Below the pieces are notes generated by a model. The model searched no databases, was not told where the DNA came from, and worked only from the letters and a program-made list of their open reading frames with translations. Below, one piece after another: positions 27,703-37,480 of a stretch of DNA of 44,548 nucleotides. Position numbers and translations under genes: made by a program. The stretch is taken from positions 1 to 44,548 of the forward strand of contig MPMR01000032.1 in NCBI GenBank assembly GCA_002238605.1, given 5' to 3'. The stretch is from BD2-11 clade cluster bacterium bin43. GTDB taxonomy: Bacteria; Gemmatimonadota; Gemmatimonadetes; Longimicrobiales; Gaopeijiaceae. Each line of letters begins with the position of its first letter. Within the stretch, counting starts at the first letter, position 1.

Positions 27703-27721
27703 CGGGGGGGAGGGGGGTTAG
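27703..27721. repeat. 19-bp direct repeat, right copy (vapC stop)
   Basis: An exact copy of the sequence at 25956-25974 (C-G7-A-G6-TTAG). Its TTA is the reverse-strand stop codon of vapC, so the repeat ends within the converging gene. The spacing between the copies is 1,747 bases and the interval contains only hipBA and its promoter. Confidence 0.8.
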
Positions 27722-28149
27722 CGACGGTCCGTCGAGCGAGGAGGCCGGAAGCGAGCGAACACCTCCACCCGAACCGGAAGCCGCGGCGCTCTGCCCAGAC
27801 GGGCATCCGTTGTAAGCAGGGGGGCATCGAGGCCTTCGGCGAGCGTTACGTATGCCGCATCGTACGACGTCAGGTTGTATCGCCAGGACCAGAGTCTCGG
27901 GATGATCGGTCCATGCGGGTGCCGGCGCATATCGAGATCGCTCAGATTGTCGATGGCCTGGGCAACGCGATCGGGCGGGACGATGTCTGCCAGTTCGTAC
28001 CGGCGGAGCGTGTTGAGGACCTCGATGTCCACGAGCTCGGGACTGTGCAGCGAGAGCTGCGGATGGGAGACTCGCCTTAGAATCTCCATCCCCGACCGGG
28101 TTCCGAGCACAAGCTCGATGACCGCGGAGGCGTCCAGGACGGCGATCAC
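27718..28149 (-). CDS. vapC: VapC-type PIN-domain ribonuclease toxin
   Basis: A 143-residue PIN domain: VLDASAVIELVLG gives the first acidic residue, 'PELVDIEVLNTLRR' the second, and LTSYDAAYVTLAEGLDAPLLTTDARLG the third and fourth. It is expected to cleave RNA. The start is GTG at 28149, six bases after the vapB stop, consistent with a co-transcribed pair. The stop lies in the right copy of the 19-bp repeat, and the gene converges on hipA. Confidence 0.9.
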   Translation of the reverse strand: MIAVLDASAVIELVLGTRSGMEILRRVSHPQLSLHSPELVDIEVLNTLRRYELADIVPPDRVAQAIDNLSDLDMRRHPHGPIIPRLWSWRYNLTSYDAAYVTLAEGLDAPLLTTDARLGRAPRLPVRVEVFARFRPPRSTDRR

Positions 28150-28155
28150 GTCGAG

Positions 28156-28386
28156 CTAACGGCTTTCCCGCTCCTCTCGCAGGACGTCGCTCGGAGGGGG
28201 ATCGAGTTCAATGGGCGGCAGCTGGGCGATCCTGGCGAACAGTTCCTCGCGCGTCGGCTTCTCGAGTAGTCGTTCGATCTCGCAGAGCACGTAGTCGGAC
28301 ATGGACATACCGAGATGTGCGGCGCGAGCCTTGAGCCGACGGTGGAGGCTGTCGGGGACATTCCGAATCTGAAGCATCTTGTACAT
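28156..28386 (-). CDS. vapB: VapB/FitA-type antitoxin
   Basis: A 76-residue ribbon-helix-helix antitoxin: MLQIRNVPDSLHRRLKARAAHLG is the FitA-like strand-helix and MSMSDYVLCEIERLLEKP the second helix. The acidic-proline C-terminus (PPIELDPPPSDVL) is the region that occupies the toxin's active site in FitAB/VapBC. ATG 28386 is used; ATG 28377 (Met-Leu-Gln) is equally plausible. If the proposed promoter is right, the message has almost no leader. Confidence 0.88.
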   Translation of the reverse strand: MYKMLQIRNVPDSLHRRLKARAAHLGMSMSDYVLCEIERLLEKPTREELFARIAQLPPIELDPPPSDVLREERESR

Positions 28387-28421
28387 GTGAACAGCATGGT
28401 TTCATGTGACTAACATGTCAA
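28384..28421 (-). promoter_or_regulatory. vapBC promoter and CATGTGA operator repeats
   Basis: On the minus strand, TTGACA (28416-28421) is followed after 17 bases by CATGCT (28393-28398), a weak -10. The vapB ATG begins six bases later, so transcription would start at or next to the start codon. CATGTGA occurs at 28384-28390 and 28403-28409 (19-bp period) and is the likely operator of the VapBC complex. Confidence 0.45.
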
Positions 28422-29247
28422 GGTGTTTCCGTCAGCTTGTGTGGTCGCCGGCGCTTCAACTCCATATCATCGACCTCATGTCACGAATGGAAGAATGGGA
28501 ACACCGCGAACTGCGGCTGGACGATGCCGCCTTGGCGGAGCGGAGGGGCGAGGGCATCCGCATCGCGGTGGTGGACAGCGGGGTTCACTCGCTGCATCCG
28601 CATGTGGGTGGCGTCGCGGGCGGGGTGGCGATCGGGCGGGACGAGACGGAAGCCGACGACTACCTCGACCGGCTCGGCCACGGAACGGCCGTCGCCGCCG
28701 CCATCAGGGAGAAGGCGCCCGGAGCCGAGTTGTTCGCCGTGAAGGTCTTCGGCGACCGCCTGGCGACCAGCTGCGGCGCCCTGGTGCGGGCCATCGAATG
28801 GGCGGCGGAGCACGAGGCGCGGCTCATCAACCTCAGCCTGGGGACGACGAATCCGGCGCATGAAGTCAGGCTCGCCGAGGCGGTGGCGGGCGCTGCGGAT
28901 GCCGGATCGCTCGTCGTGTCGGCACGTTCCGGCGGTGGCCGAACGGGAGAGGAGGGAACGCCGGAGGGCGAAGGCGTGCGCTGGCTTCCCGGATCGATCC
29001 CCGGCGCCATCGGCGTGCTGCTGGACTGGAGCTGTCCCCGCCATTCAGTGCGGGTGCGGACCGACCACCGGGGAGCCCCGGCGTTCCTCGCCTCGGGTTT
29101 TCCGCGGCCGATCCCCGGCGTCTCTCCCGCGCGCAACCTGGGCGGCATCAGCTTCGCGGTGGCCAACGTGACGGGCGTGCTCGCCCGGCTGCTGGAGGCG
29201 GAGCCGAAGGTGCGGAGCGCGAGCCAGGTCTTCGAGTCCGCCCGCCG

Positions 29248-30555
<1,308 letters not shown>

Positions 30556-30726
30556 TGCAGTCCCGGCGCGGCGCCGCCCCGGCCGCCCGTCCCCGCATCA
30601 TTGCGCCCGGCGCCGTCGGATCCCACCCGTCCGGTACCGGATTCACTCGTGTTCCTTGGAGTCCGTCGCATGGAGGGCCCGGGCGTGAATTCCGTCTCGT
30701 TCGACCATCCATAATACGCTTTTGGG

Positions 30727-30756
30727 TTGGACCGGCGACCCGCTCGGCAGTAGAAT
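30727..30756 (+). promoter_or_regulatory. promoter of the carbonic anhydrase gene
   Basis: TTGGAC (30727-30732) and TAGAAT (30751-30756) are 18 bases apart. Transcription from about 30763 would give a 40-base leader, with GGAGG just before the ATG at 30803. The rest of the 247-base region between the divergent permease and carbonic anhydrase genes shows nothing else I can name. Confidence 0.55.
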
Positions 30757-30802
30757 CGGCCTGTCGCAGATCGGCTTCGGCGAAGACAGCACGGAGGAAC
30801 CC

Positions 30803-31627
30803 ATGAGACATCATCATTCATTCCCGAGGACACTCGCCGCCGGCTTCGCGATGGCCTGCCTCGTCGGCGCCCAATACGCCTGCCAGGCGAATGCGCCGGG
30901 TCAGGCGGACGCGGAGGAGCAAATGGACGCAGAGCAGGCGCAGGAGGCGGAGGGCGGCGAGGTTCACTGGAGCTATGAAGGCGACACCGGCCCGGACCGG
31001 TGGGGCGGGCTCGACCCGTCGTTCGCCGTCTGCGACACCGGAGTTCAGCAGTCGCCGATCGACCTGGCGGGCGCGATTCCGGCGGGCGGCGGCGGGCTCG
31101 AAATCCAGTGGCAGCCCACGGACGGGGAGGTGGTCGACAACGGGCACACAATCCAGGTCAACATGGGGGCCGGGAGCTCCATCATCCTCGAGGGCAGGCA
31201 GTTCTCGCTCCTCCAGTTCCACTTCCATCTGCCGAGCGAGCACACGGTCGACGGCGGGGCCTACCCGATGGAGGTGCATTTCGTGCACCAGGCCGAGGAG
31301 GGCGACCTCGCGGTTATCGGGGTCTTCATGGATGCCGGCGGCGCCCATGCAGCCACACAGGCCATATGGGATGCCATACCCGGCGTCGACGAGGCGCCTG
31401 CGCCCCTCGCCGGCATCGACCCGAACGCGTTCCTCCCCGGAGGGCGCGCCTACTTCCGCTACGCCGGCTCCCTCACCACGCCGCCCTGCTCCGAGGTGGT
31501 CAGCTGGGTGGTGATGACCGAGTCCATCGCCGTGTCGCAGGGGCAGGTCGACGCCTTCGCGGCCCTTTATCCGATGAACGCGCGTCCGGTCCAGCCGCTC
31601 CATCGCCGGTTCATTCTGCTCAGGTAG
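30803..31627 (+). CDS. alpha-type carbonic anhydrase, exported
   Basis: A 274-residue alpha carbonic anhydrase that interconverts CO2 and bicarbonate. Zinc ligands are the histidines in LLQFHFHLPSEHTVDG (two) and MEVHFVHQAEEGD (the third); 'QQSPIDL' and 'GSLTTPPCSEVVSW' are the other family motifs. The N-terminus is a signal peptide (FPRTLAAGFAMACLVGAQYAC) with a possible but weak lipobox, followed by an acidic Glu/Ala/Gln linker. It works in the periplasm, perhaps helping CO2 capture or pH control. Promoter and GGAGG ribosome-binding site are visible upstream. Confidence 0.95.
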   Translation: MRHHHSFPRTLAAGFAMACLVGAQYACQANAPGQADAEEQMDAEQAQEAEGGEVHWSYEGDTGPDRWGGLDPSFAVCDTGVQQSPIDLAGAIPAGGGGLEIQWQPTDGEVVDNGHTIQVNMGAGSSIILEGRQFSLLQFHFHLPSEHTVDGGAYPMEVHFVHQAEEGDLAVIGVFMDAGGAHAATQAIWDAIPGVDEAPAPLAGIDPNAFLPGGRAYFRYAGSLTTPPCSEVVSWVVMTESIAVSQGQVDAFAALYPMNARPVQPLHRRFILLR

Positions 31628-31635
31628 CGGGTGAG

Positions 31636-32268
31636 TTGAGCAACGCGCCAAGGCCCGGCGAAGCGCGTCGCCGCCTCCCCGTGGTCGGGGTCATGGGGTC
31701 CGGCTCCGCCCCGCACGCCCATCTCGCCGAGCCGCTCGGGCGCGCCCTGGCGCGGATGAGCGTGCATCTGCTGACCGGCGGTGGACGCGGCGTCATGGAG
31801 GCCGTGTCGAAGGCGTTCTCGGAGGTATCCGGGCGCGAGGGGCTGGTTGTCGGAGTGCTTCCGGCGGGCGATGCACGCCCCGGCCGAGCCGATGCAGATC
31901 CGAGTCGGAGTGATGCATCCGTGAGTCGGACCGAGGCGAATCCGAGTCACGCCGCTGCGGATCCGGGAACTCCCCCCGGCTATCCCAACCCCTGGGTGGA
32001 ACTTGCCCTCCGCACCCACCTCGACGCCCGTGGCGACGACGGTTCCGGCATCCGCTCCCGGAACCACATCAACATCCTCTCCTCGGACGTCGTCGTCGCC
32101 CTTCCGGGATCCTCCGGCACGGCCTCCGAAGTCGAGTTGGCGATCCGCTACGGCCGACCGCTCGTCCTGCTGGGAGACACCGCCCGGGCGGAGCACCTGT
32201 CGGTCTCCGTACCGACTGCCGAGAGCGTGGACGAAGCCGTGCGATTCCTTCGCCGGGCCCTGCGCTAG
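31636..32268 (+). CDS. LOG-family (TIGR00725-type) Rossmann protein
   Basis: A 210-residue protein with a Rossmann fold of the lysine-decarboxylase-like LOG family. Motifs are VVGVMGSGSAPHAHLA, VHLLTGGGRGVMEAVSKAF and LPGSSGTASEVELAIRYGRP; in this subfamily the role is uncertain (some members are labelled molybdenum cofactor carriers). A hydrophilic insert of about 40 residues (GDARPGRADADPSRSDAS, with short repeats) interrupts the fold between the second strand and 'PNPWVELALRTHL'. It starts at TTG 31636, nine bases after the carbonic anhydrase stop, so the two are likely co-transcribed. Confidence 0.78.
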   Translation: MSNAPRPGEARRRLPVVGVMGSGSAPHAHLAEPLGRALARMSVHLLTGGGRGVMEAVSKAFSEVSGREGLVVGVLPAGDARPGRADADPSRSDASVSRTEANPSHAAADPGTPPGYPNPWVELALRTHLDARGDDGSGIRSRNHINILSSDVVVALPGSSGTASEVELAIRYGRPLVLLGDTARAEHLSVSVPTAESVDEAVRFLRRALR

Positions 32269-32374
32269 TTCTGCGCTAGCGAGGGGGCGCCGGAGCGGCC
32301 GGGCCCACCGGAGCGCGACGCGGCCACCGGGCTGTTAGCTTCCTGCGCACGCTTCCACCATCCAAGGAGCAAGA

Positions 32375-32788
32375 ATGCGCAAGCCATTTCGCGGTGTGCT
32401 CGCCCTGCTGGCGCTGACCGGCGTCGCATGCGCGGGCGATGAGTCCGGAGTGATCACTACCGACAGCGGTCTTCAGTACGAGGTGCTGCGACAGGGTGAC
32501 GGCCCGATGCCGACCATTGACGACCAGGTTGTCGTCCACTACCGGGGCACCCTCACCGACGGGTCCCAGTTCGATGCCTCCTATGACAGGGGCGAGCCCA
32601 ACACCTTCCCGGTAAACGAGCTCATCGAGGGATTCAGCGAGGCGCTCCAACTGATGTCGGTCGGCAGCCACATCCGCGTCACGATCCCGTCGGAGCTGGC
32701 GTACGGCGAGGCTGGCGCGGGTGCGGTGATCGGCCCCAACGAGACCCTGATCTTCGAGATCGAGCTGCTGGAGATCGTTGGGAGATAG
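32375..32788 (+). CDS. FKBP-type peptidyl-prolyl isomerase lipoprotein
   Basis: A 137-residue protein with a lipoprotein signal (LALLALTGVACAGDE, lipobox Gly-Val-Ala-Cys). Mature region is one FKBP domain: VVVHYRGTLTDGSQFDASYDR, VNELIEGFSEALQLMSVGSH, VTIPSELAYGEAGAG and ETLIFEIELLEI follow the family order. It should help fold periplasmic proteins by isomerising proline bonds. Clear AGGAGCAAGA ribosome site before the ATG. Single gene, followed by a convergent membrane protein. Confidence 0.93.
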   Translation: MRKPFRGVLALLALTGVACAGDESGVITTDSGLQYEVLRQGDGPMPTIDDQVVVHYRGTLTDGSQFDASYDRGEPNTFPVNELIEGFSEALQLMSVGSHIRVTIPSELAYGEAGAGAVIGPNETLIFEIELLEIVGR

Positions 32789-32838
32789 CGGCGTAGCCGA
32801 AGGTCCGAGGCGTTGCGAGGCTCCGGTTACGCGCGACC

Positions 32839-33294
32839 CTACAGATTCCCCGTCACCAGCCTCACCACGAACGCGACCATGAGCACGATCGTGGGGATGA
32901 CGAAGGCGACGCCCACCCCGAGGGTGAGCCCCGCCCGGAACAGCGCCGGCCCGACCGGGCGCAGGCTGCGCCCCCAGATCCTGTGCAGGACACCCTCGAC
33001 CATCCACCCGAGCGTGTAGCAGAGATTCGCCATGACCGCGAAGGGCAGGATCGCCGGGAGCGCCTGCACTACCTGCGAGAGGGGGTTCAGGGTGAGCAGC
33101 GCCATGAAGATGGTGCCCATCCCGGACCCGGCGAGCACCAGGTTGTAGGCCAGGCGCCGCTTCTCCCACCACTTGATGATCCTGCCGACCTTGCGCTCGG
33201 CGGGGGCGGGATAAAGGAACCGGACGAGCGCCGACTCCGCGGGGGCATCGCCCGCCGCATACTCCTCCAGGCTGATTGAATCGGATGGGGTCAC
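32839..33294 (-). CDS. small integral membrane protein, unknown function
   Basis: A 151-residue protein I do not recognise. An acidic N-terminal stretch of ~45 residues ends in ERKVGRIIKWWEKRRLAYN, after which there are three hydrophobic helices (LVLAGSGMGTIFMALLTL; ALPAILPFAVMANLCYTLGW; LTLGVGVAFVIPTIVLMVAF). It is the third gene of a minus-strand run, downstream of the TonB-dependent receptor by 70 bases. Charge pattern suggests the N-terminus is cytoplasmic. No enzymatic motif is visible. Confidence 0.65.
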   Translation of the reverse strand: MTPSDSISLEEYAAGDAPAESALVRFLYPAPAERKVGRIIKWWEKRRLAYNLVLAGSGMGTIFMALLTLNPLSQVVQALPAILPFAVMANLCYTLGWMVEGVLHRIWGRSLRPVGPALFRAGLTLGVGVAFVIPTIVLMVAFVVRLVTGNL

Positions 33295-33364
33295 GGGTCT
33301 CCTCGCTGGACGGTGGTATCCGTTGGATGCCCGCGCATATCCCGGAGTTGCCTCGGAGCCCGCC

Positions 33365-35611
33365 TCAGAAACGAGAGGTCACGGTCAAGCGGAAGCTTCG
33401 GGTGGCTCCCGGATTGCGTTCCTGGACGTCTACGTACTCCGCCTGCAGAAGGTTCTCCACCTTCGCCCGCACATCCATGTCCATGACTTCGAGCGCGAGC
33501 CGCAGATCCAGCAGCGTGATGGCCCCCCGTTCGTCGAGAGGATAGGCGAGAACGGTTTCCGCCTCGCTCCGGTGACGCACGTCCACCGCCACCAGATCGG
33601 CCCAGCCCGACAGGGTCGTCGTCAGGTTGTGGCGTGACCTGTACGCGAGCGGCCGGCCGGTGTCGAGATCCCGCGAGTCGATGAAGAGGTAGTTCGTGTG
33701 CAGGTTGAGCTTGCGGGGCACGACCCCCACGCGCACGCCGGCATCGAGCCCGCGCACCCGGGCCTCGGCCACGTTGCGGAACTGGAAGGTGAGCGGCTGG
33801 TTCGGGGCGCCCGTCACCTCGATCAGGCCGGAGTACTCGCTCCAGAAGAGTCCGGCGTCGAACCAGAGCCGTTCGTTCGGGACGACGGTGGTCCCCACTT
33901 CGCCGGCCCACGCCGATTCGCCCCGCAACTCGAGATTCGGCACGACCCGAAAGCCGAAGGTGGTGGTCCTGGTGAACTGCTCGGAGACGCTGGGCGACCG
34001 GTATCCCCGGCTCAGGGATGTCCGCAGGCTCATGTCCGGAGTGGCCTCGAAGACGAGCCCGATCTTGGGATTGAGCGTCAGATCGCCCTCCACCACCGAG
34101 GCCTTGTGCGAATCGAGCCGGATGCCGGCGGAACCGCGCAGTCGATCGGAGAAACCGATTTCGTCCTGGACGAAGAGCGCCAGATCGGTGACGTTCGGCG
34201 TCGGACTGAGAAAGTTGGACGTCACATCCGTGCGCGAGGCCTCCCCTCCCACCGTGACCGCGTGCCGCAGGCCGGAGAAGAACGAGAGCTGCAGGTCGGT
34301 GCCGTAGCGCGTGGAACGGTGGAAGTCCTCGTTGTCGTGGAAGTAGTTCTGGTTGCGCACGCGCTGCACCTGCGGCCGAAGCTGCAGCTTTAGCGTCGAG
34401 GTCACGACCGGAGTGGCCGTCATCCCGAAGACGAGATCCGAGCTGCGCTTCCAGTCGCCCAGGTCCGCGGGATCCACCTCGAGACGTCGCTCGGGGGACA
34501 GCCAGGTGAAGAATTCCTCCAGGTCTTCGCGCTTCCCGCTGACGAACACCTCCAGCGGCCTTGACGACTCGGCTCCGAACACGGCCTTGGCCCGCCACTG
34601 CCAGCGCTCCTGTCCTCCGTTCTGGCGAAAACCGTCGGATCCCTCGCGTCCGGCGAACACCGTGACGCCCGCGCCCCCGATCTGCCGCGCATGCTGGATC
34701 TGCAGACCTCGCATGCTCAGGCGCTCGTCGGTGAAGTCCAGGTTGCCCGGGGTGTCGAACAAGCCGTAGTAGCCGCGCACGGCGGTGCGCGGGGGGCCCA
34801 GGGGCGGGCGGGTGATCACGTTGACCACGCCGGCCATGGCGTTCGTGCCCCACAGGGTTGAGTTGGGGCCCTTGACGATCTCGACGCGATCCACGTCCAG
34901 GAGCGGCAGGATGCTGTAGTCGATCGCCGATTCCACGCCCGTAAGCGCACGGTGGCCGTCCAGCAACATCAGCACCCGGCTGCCGACGCCGCGGGCGATG
35001 CCGCTGGAGCCGCGAATATCCATGTGGCCCGCGTTGAAGGTCACGCCCTGGGCGAAGGGGAGGGCTTCACTGAGGTTGGTAACGTCGCGGCGCTGGAGCT
35101 CCTCTCCGCTCAGAATCGCGACGCTCACGGTCGCGTCGCCGGGACGCACCGTGGTCCGGCTCGCGGTGACGGTCAGGCCCGGGACATCGAAGAGCAGCGG
35201 CTCGAGCGGGATGCGGAGCGGCTCGGACGCGGTGCTGGCGGGATCGGCCGTGACCTCCGCGCTGCCGTAGCCGTCGGCGATGACGAAAAGCGTGTACGTG
35301 CCGCCGTCCGGCACCGACAGCTCGAAGCTGCCGTCCTCGCCCGTGAGCGCACGCAGTGGCGTCGACTGCACCAGCACGTCCGCGCCCATGACGGGGGTGC
35401 CTTCGTCGTCGTCCACCACGACGCCCCGGATGGTGGGCCCGGCCTGGGCGGCCAGCGGCGCGGGAGCGAGAAGAATGAAGGGTGCGAAGATCGCGACCGC
35501 GGCCGGGCGCCGTGGTGGGCCGATGCGTGCCGTTGAACGACGTACCCGGCCGGAGCGCCGGCTGCGCGCTTCCGACCTCTCGGCCCCCGCCGAACCGACC
35601 GCACCCGCCAC
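33365..35611 (-). CDS. TonB-dependent outer-membrane receptor
   Basis: A 748-residue receptor with full domain order: signal region (AAVAIFAPFILLAPAPLAAQ), a carboxypeptidase-like regulatory domain (IRGVVVDDDEGTPVMGADVLV), the plug (VTVSVAILSGEELQRRDV, 'VEIVKGPNSTLWGTNAMAGVVNVIT'), then the 22-stranded barrel ending in a terminal Phe (SFRLTVTSRF). It takes up siderophores, vitamins or other large solutes using TonB energy; the ligand is not readable. It follows a lipoprotein gene by two bases, and a small membrane protein follows it, suggesting one operon. GTG 35611 gives a long, basic N-terminus, and a start further in is possible. Confidence 0.93.
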   Translation of the reverse strand: MAGAVGSAGAERSEARSRRSGRVRRSTARIGPPRRPAAVAIFAPFILLAPAPLAAQAGPTIRGVVVDDDEGTPVMGADVLVQSTPLRALTGEDGSFELSVPDGGTYTLFVIADGYGSAEVTADPASTASEPLRIPLEPLLFDVPGLTVTASRTTVRPGDATVSVAILSGEELQRRDVTNLSEALPFAQGVTFNAGHMDIRGSSGIARGVGSRVLMLLDGHRALTGVESAIDYSILPLLDVDRVEIVKGPNSTLWGTNAMAGVVNVITRPPLGPPRTAVRGYYGLFDTPGNLDFTDERLSMRGLQIQHARQIGGAGVTVFAGREGSDGFRQNGGQERWQWRAKAVFGAESSRPLEVFVSGKREDLEEFFTWLSPERRLEVDPADLGDWKRSSDLVFGMTATPVVTSTLKLQLRPQVQRVRNQNYFHDNEDFHRSTRYGTDLQLSFFSGLRHAVTVGGEASRTDVTSNFLSPTPNVTDLALFVQDEIGFSDRLRGSAGIRLDSHKASVVEGDLTLNPKIGLVFEATPDMSLRTSLSRGYRSPSVSEQFTRTTTFGFRVVPNLELRGESAWAGEVGTTVVPNERLWFDAGLFWSEYSGLIEVTGAPNQPLTFQFRNVAEARVRGLDAGVRVGVVPRKLNLHTNYLFIDSRDLDTGRPLAYRSRHNLTTTLSGWADLVAVDVRHRSEAETVLAYPLDERGAITLLDLRLALEVMDMDVRAKVENLLQAEYVDVQERNPGATRSFRLTVTSRF

Positions 35612-35613
35612 CG

Positions 35614-36069
35614 TCAGTTACGCCTCCATACCGTGGTGGAGACATTGAGCGCGGGCTCGGTCACATCAACGGTCAGGATGCCGCTCTGAAGCGTGTAGGT
35701 TCCGAGGCCCTGCAGCAGCACGCCGGCCTGTTCCCAGGTCCCGTCGACCCGATTGACGTAGGTGCCCTGATCCTCAAGCATGGTTGTCCCGCCCAGACCG
35801 TCCGGAAGGGTGATGCTGATCATCGTTGTCCCTGAAGCCTCGGCACCGGTGACCGACATCTGCTGCACCGAAAATGAACCCGCCACGTCCGGCGGGGTCA
35901 GGGTTTGCCCACCGGTCACGATGGCGGACAGCGACTCCAGCGTGTAGGAGCCGGTGAGGTCGGGCGGCCTTTCGGGCTCGGGCTCAACGGGGTCCTCGCC
36001 TCCGCACCCCGCGAGCGCCACGAGGGCGATGAGAAGAGGAAAGAGCGGGGCTGGCCTGGAATGGAGCAT
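35614..36069 (-). CDS. hypothetical lipoprotein
   Basis: A 151-residue secreted protein of unknown function. The signal has a clear lipobox (LFPLLIALVALAGCGGED, Cys22 region) followed by a Glu/Pro linker. The mature part is mostly beta-strand ('LTGSYTLESLSAIV', 'YVNRVDGTWEQAG', 'LQSGILTVDV') and resembles the small lipocalin-like lipoproteins common in these genomes. It is the first gene of the receptor operon, with the receptor start two bases after its stop. It may be a surface partner of the receptor (inference). Confidence 0.75.
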   Translation of the reverse strand: MLHSRPAPLFPLLIALVALAGCGGEDPVEPEPERPPDLTGSYTLESLSAIVTGGQTLTPPDVAGSFSVQQMSVTGAEASGTTMISITLPDGLGGTTMLEDQGTYVNRVDGTWEQAGVLLQGLGTYTLQSGILTVDVTEPALNVSTTVWRRN

Positions 36070-36289
36070 TGCCTTCTCGCTGTTGACGGGACCGACACCA
36101 ACGATCTGACGGGCCGTCGCGACGCGGGCTCACCGCGCCCGGGCGCGCCCGGAACCAACGCACCATCCATGATAACCTATTGGCGGCCGGGGGTTCTCAC
36201 CAGACGAGGGCTCGCACGCGGCGGTTCGGACCTATGTGCCTTCCGTGTCCCGTGGACGACTGGCCGCCATGCCGCTGCTTCCGGCCGCT

Positions 36290-36318
36290 TTGTGGCTACC
36301 GGTTATTGAACCTAGATT
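36290..36318 (+). promoter_or_regulatory. promoter of the ABC importer operon
   Basis: TTGTGG (36290-36295) and TAGATT (36313-36318) are 17 bases apart; transcription from about 36325 would leave a 46-base leader before GTG 36371. The 301-base divergent region (36070-36370) otherwise holds only an A/T-rich patch around 36165-36180, which could serve the opposite operon. Confidence 0.45.
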
Positions 36319-36370
36319 GTCCGCGCCCTCGGGCGTACAACCCTTTTTCGCTCCGACACAGGACCAGCGC

Positions 36371-37480
36371 GTGACGACTCCGGCCGAGCCCCACGTCGAG
36401 TTCGAGGACATTGCCAAGAGCTACGATGGCCGGGTGATGGCCGTCCAGGGATTGAATCTCAGCGTGCGCCGGGGCGAGTTCCTGAGCCTGCTCGGGCCGT
36501 CGGGATCGGGGAAGACGACGTGCCTCATGATGCTCGCGGGGTTCGAGACTCCGACGGCGGGCGCCATCCGCATCGACGGCCGTTCGGTGCATGCCCTGCC
36601 GCCGCGCAAGCGGGGCATCGGCATGGTGTTTCAGGACTACGCCCTCTTCCCCCACATGACCGTCGAGGACAACCTGGCCTTTCCGCTCGACGTGCGCGGC
36701 ATCGAGCGCGACCGGCGCCGGAAACTGGTCGATCGGGTGCTCCGGCTGGTCCGGCTGGAAGGGTTCGAGAAGCGCCGCCCGGGGCAGCTCTCGGGCGGGC
36801 AGCAGCAGCGGGTGGCGATCGCGCGCGCGCTGGTTTTCGAGCCCGAACTCGTGCTCATGGACGAACCGCTGGGGGCCCTCGACCGCCACCTGCGCGAGGA
36901 ATTGCAGTACGAGATCCGGCGCATCCACCGGACGCTCGGCGTGACCGTCGTCTACGTGACCCACGACCAGCAGGAGGCCATGGTCATGTCGGACCGGATC
37001 GCCGTGCTGCGCGACGGCATGGTGGAGCAGGTGGCCGCGCCCGAAGCCCTGTACGAGGAACCGGAGCGCTCCTTTGTCGCGCGCTTCATCGGCGAGAACA
37101 ACCGGCTGCACGGGCGCGTGGCCGCGGTGCGCGACGACGTGTGCGATGTGATCGTGGGCGACCAGATGGTGCGTGGTTATCGCGTCGTGGACTGCCGGCC
37201 GGGGGATCCGGTCACGCTCTCGATCCGGCCGGAGCGAATCACGCTGCATCCGGAGCCGGGGCTGTTCTCCAACCAGTTCGACGCGGTCATCGGGCACATC
37301 ACTTTCGTGGGGGATCACCTGCGCATCCACATGGAGACCTGCGGGCGACCGGATTTCGTGGCGAAGATCTCGAACGTGGTGGGACAGGGCGCGGTTCTCG
37401 AGGGCGACGAAATCCGCGTGGGATGGACGGCGGCGGACTGCCGGGTCCTGGACTACGGCGGCGCGGAGGGCGCGGTGTGA
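36371..37480 (+). CDS. potA: polyamine-type ABC transporter ATPase (PotA-like)
   Basis: A 369-residue ATPase of the spermidine/putrescine, iron(III) and 2-aminoethylphosphonate class. Motifs are Walker A LLGPSGSGKTTCL, Q-loop GMVFQDYALFP, signature LSGGQQQRVAIARAL, Walker B LVLMDEPLGALD and the H-loop THDQQEAMVMSD; the C-terminal TOBE domain follows (LHGRVAAVRDDV). GTG 36371 is chosen because the ATPase domain begins about 10 residues later and a longer start would cross the promoter. It overlaps the binding-protein gene by four bases, and the other two components follow. Confidence 0.88.
   Translation: MTTPAEPHVEFEDIAKSYDGRVMAVQGLNLSVRRGEFLSLLGPSGSGKTTCLMMLAGFETPTAGAIRIDGRSVHALPPRKRGIGMVFQDYALFPHMTVEDNLAFPLDVRGIERDRRRKLVDRVLRLVRLEGFEKRRPGQLSGGQQQRVAIARALVFEPELVLMDEPLGALDRHLREELQYEIRRIHRTLGVTVVYVTHDQQEAMVMSDRIAVLRDGMVEQVAAPEALYEEPERSFVARFIGENNRLHGRVAAVRDDVCDVIVGDQMVRGYRVVDCRPGDPVTLSIRPERITLHPEPGLFSNQFDAVIGHITFVGDHLRIHMETCGRPDFVAKISNVVGQGAVLEGDEIRVGWTAADCRVLDYGGAEGAV

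Noticed and set aside
25956-27721. Composite transposon around hipBA
   Set aside because: There is no transposase or inverted terminal repeat; only the 19-bp direct repeat supports mobility.
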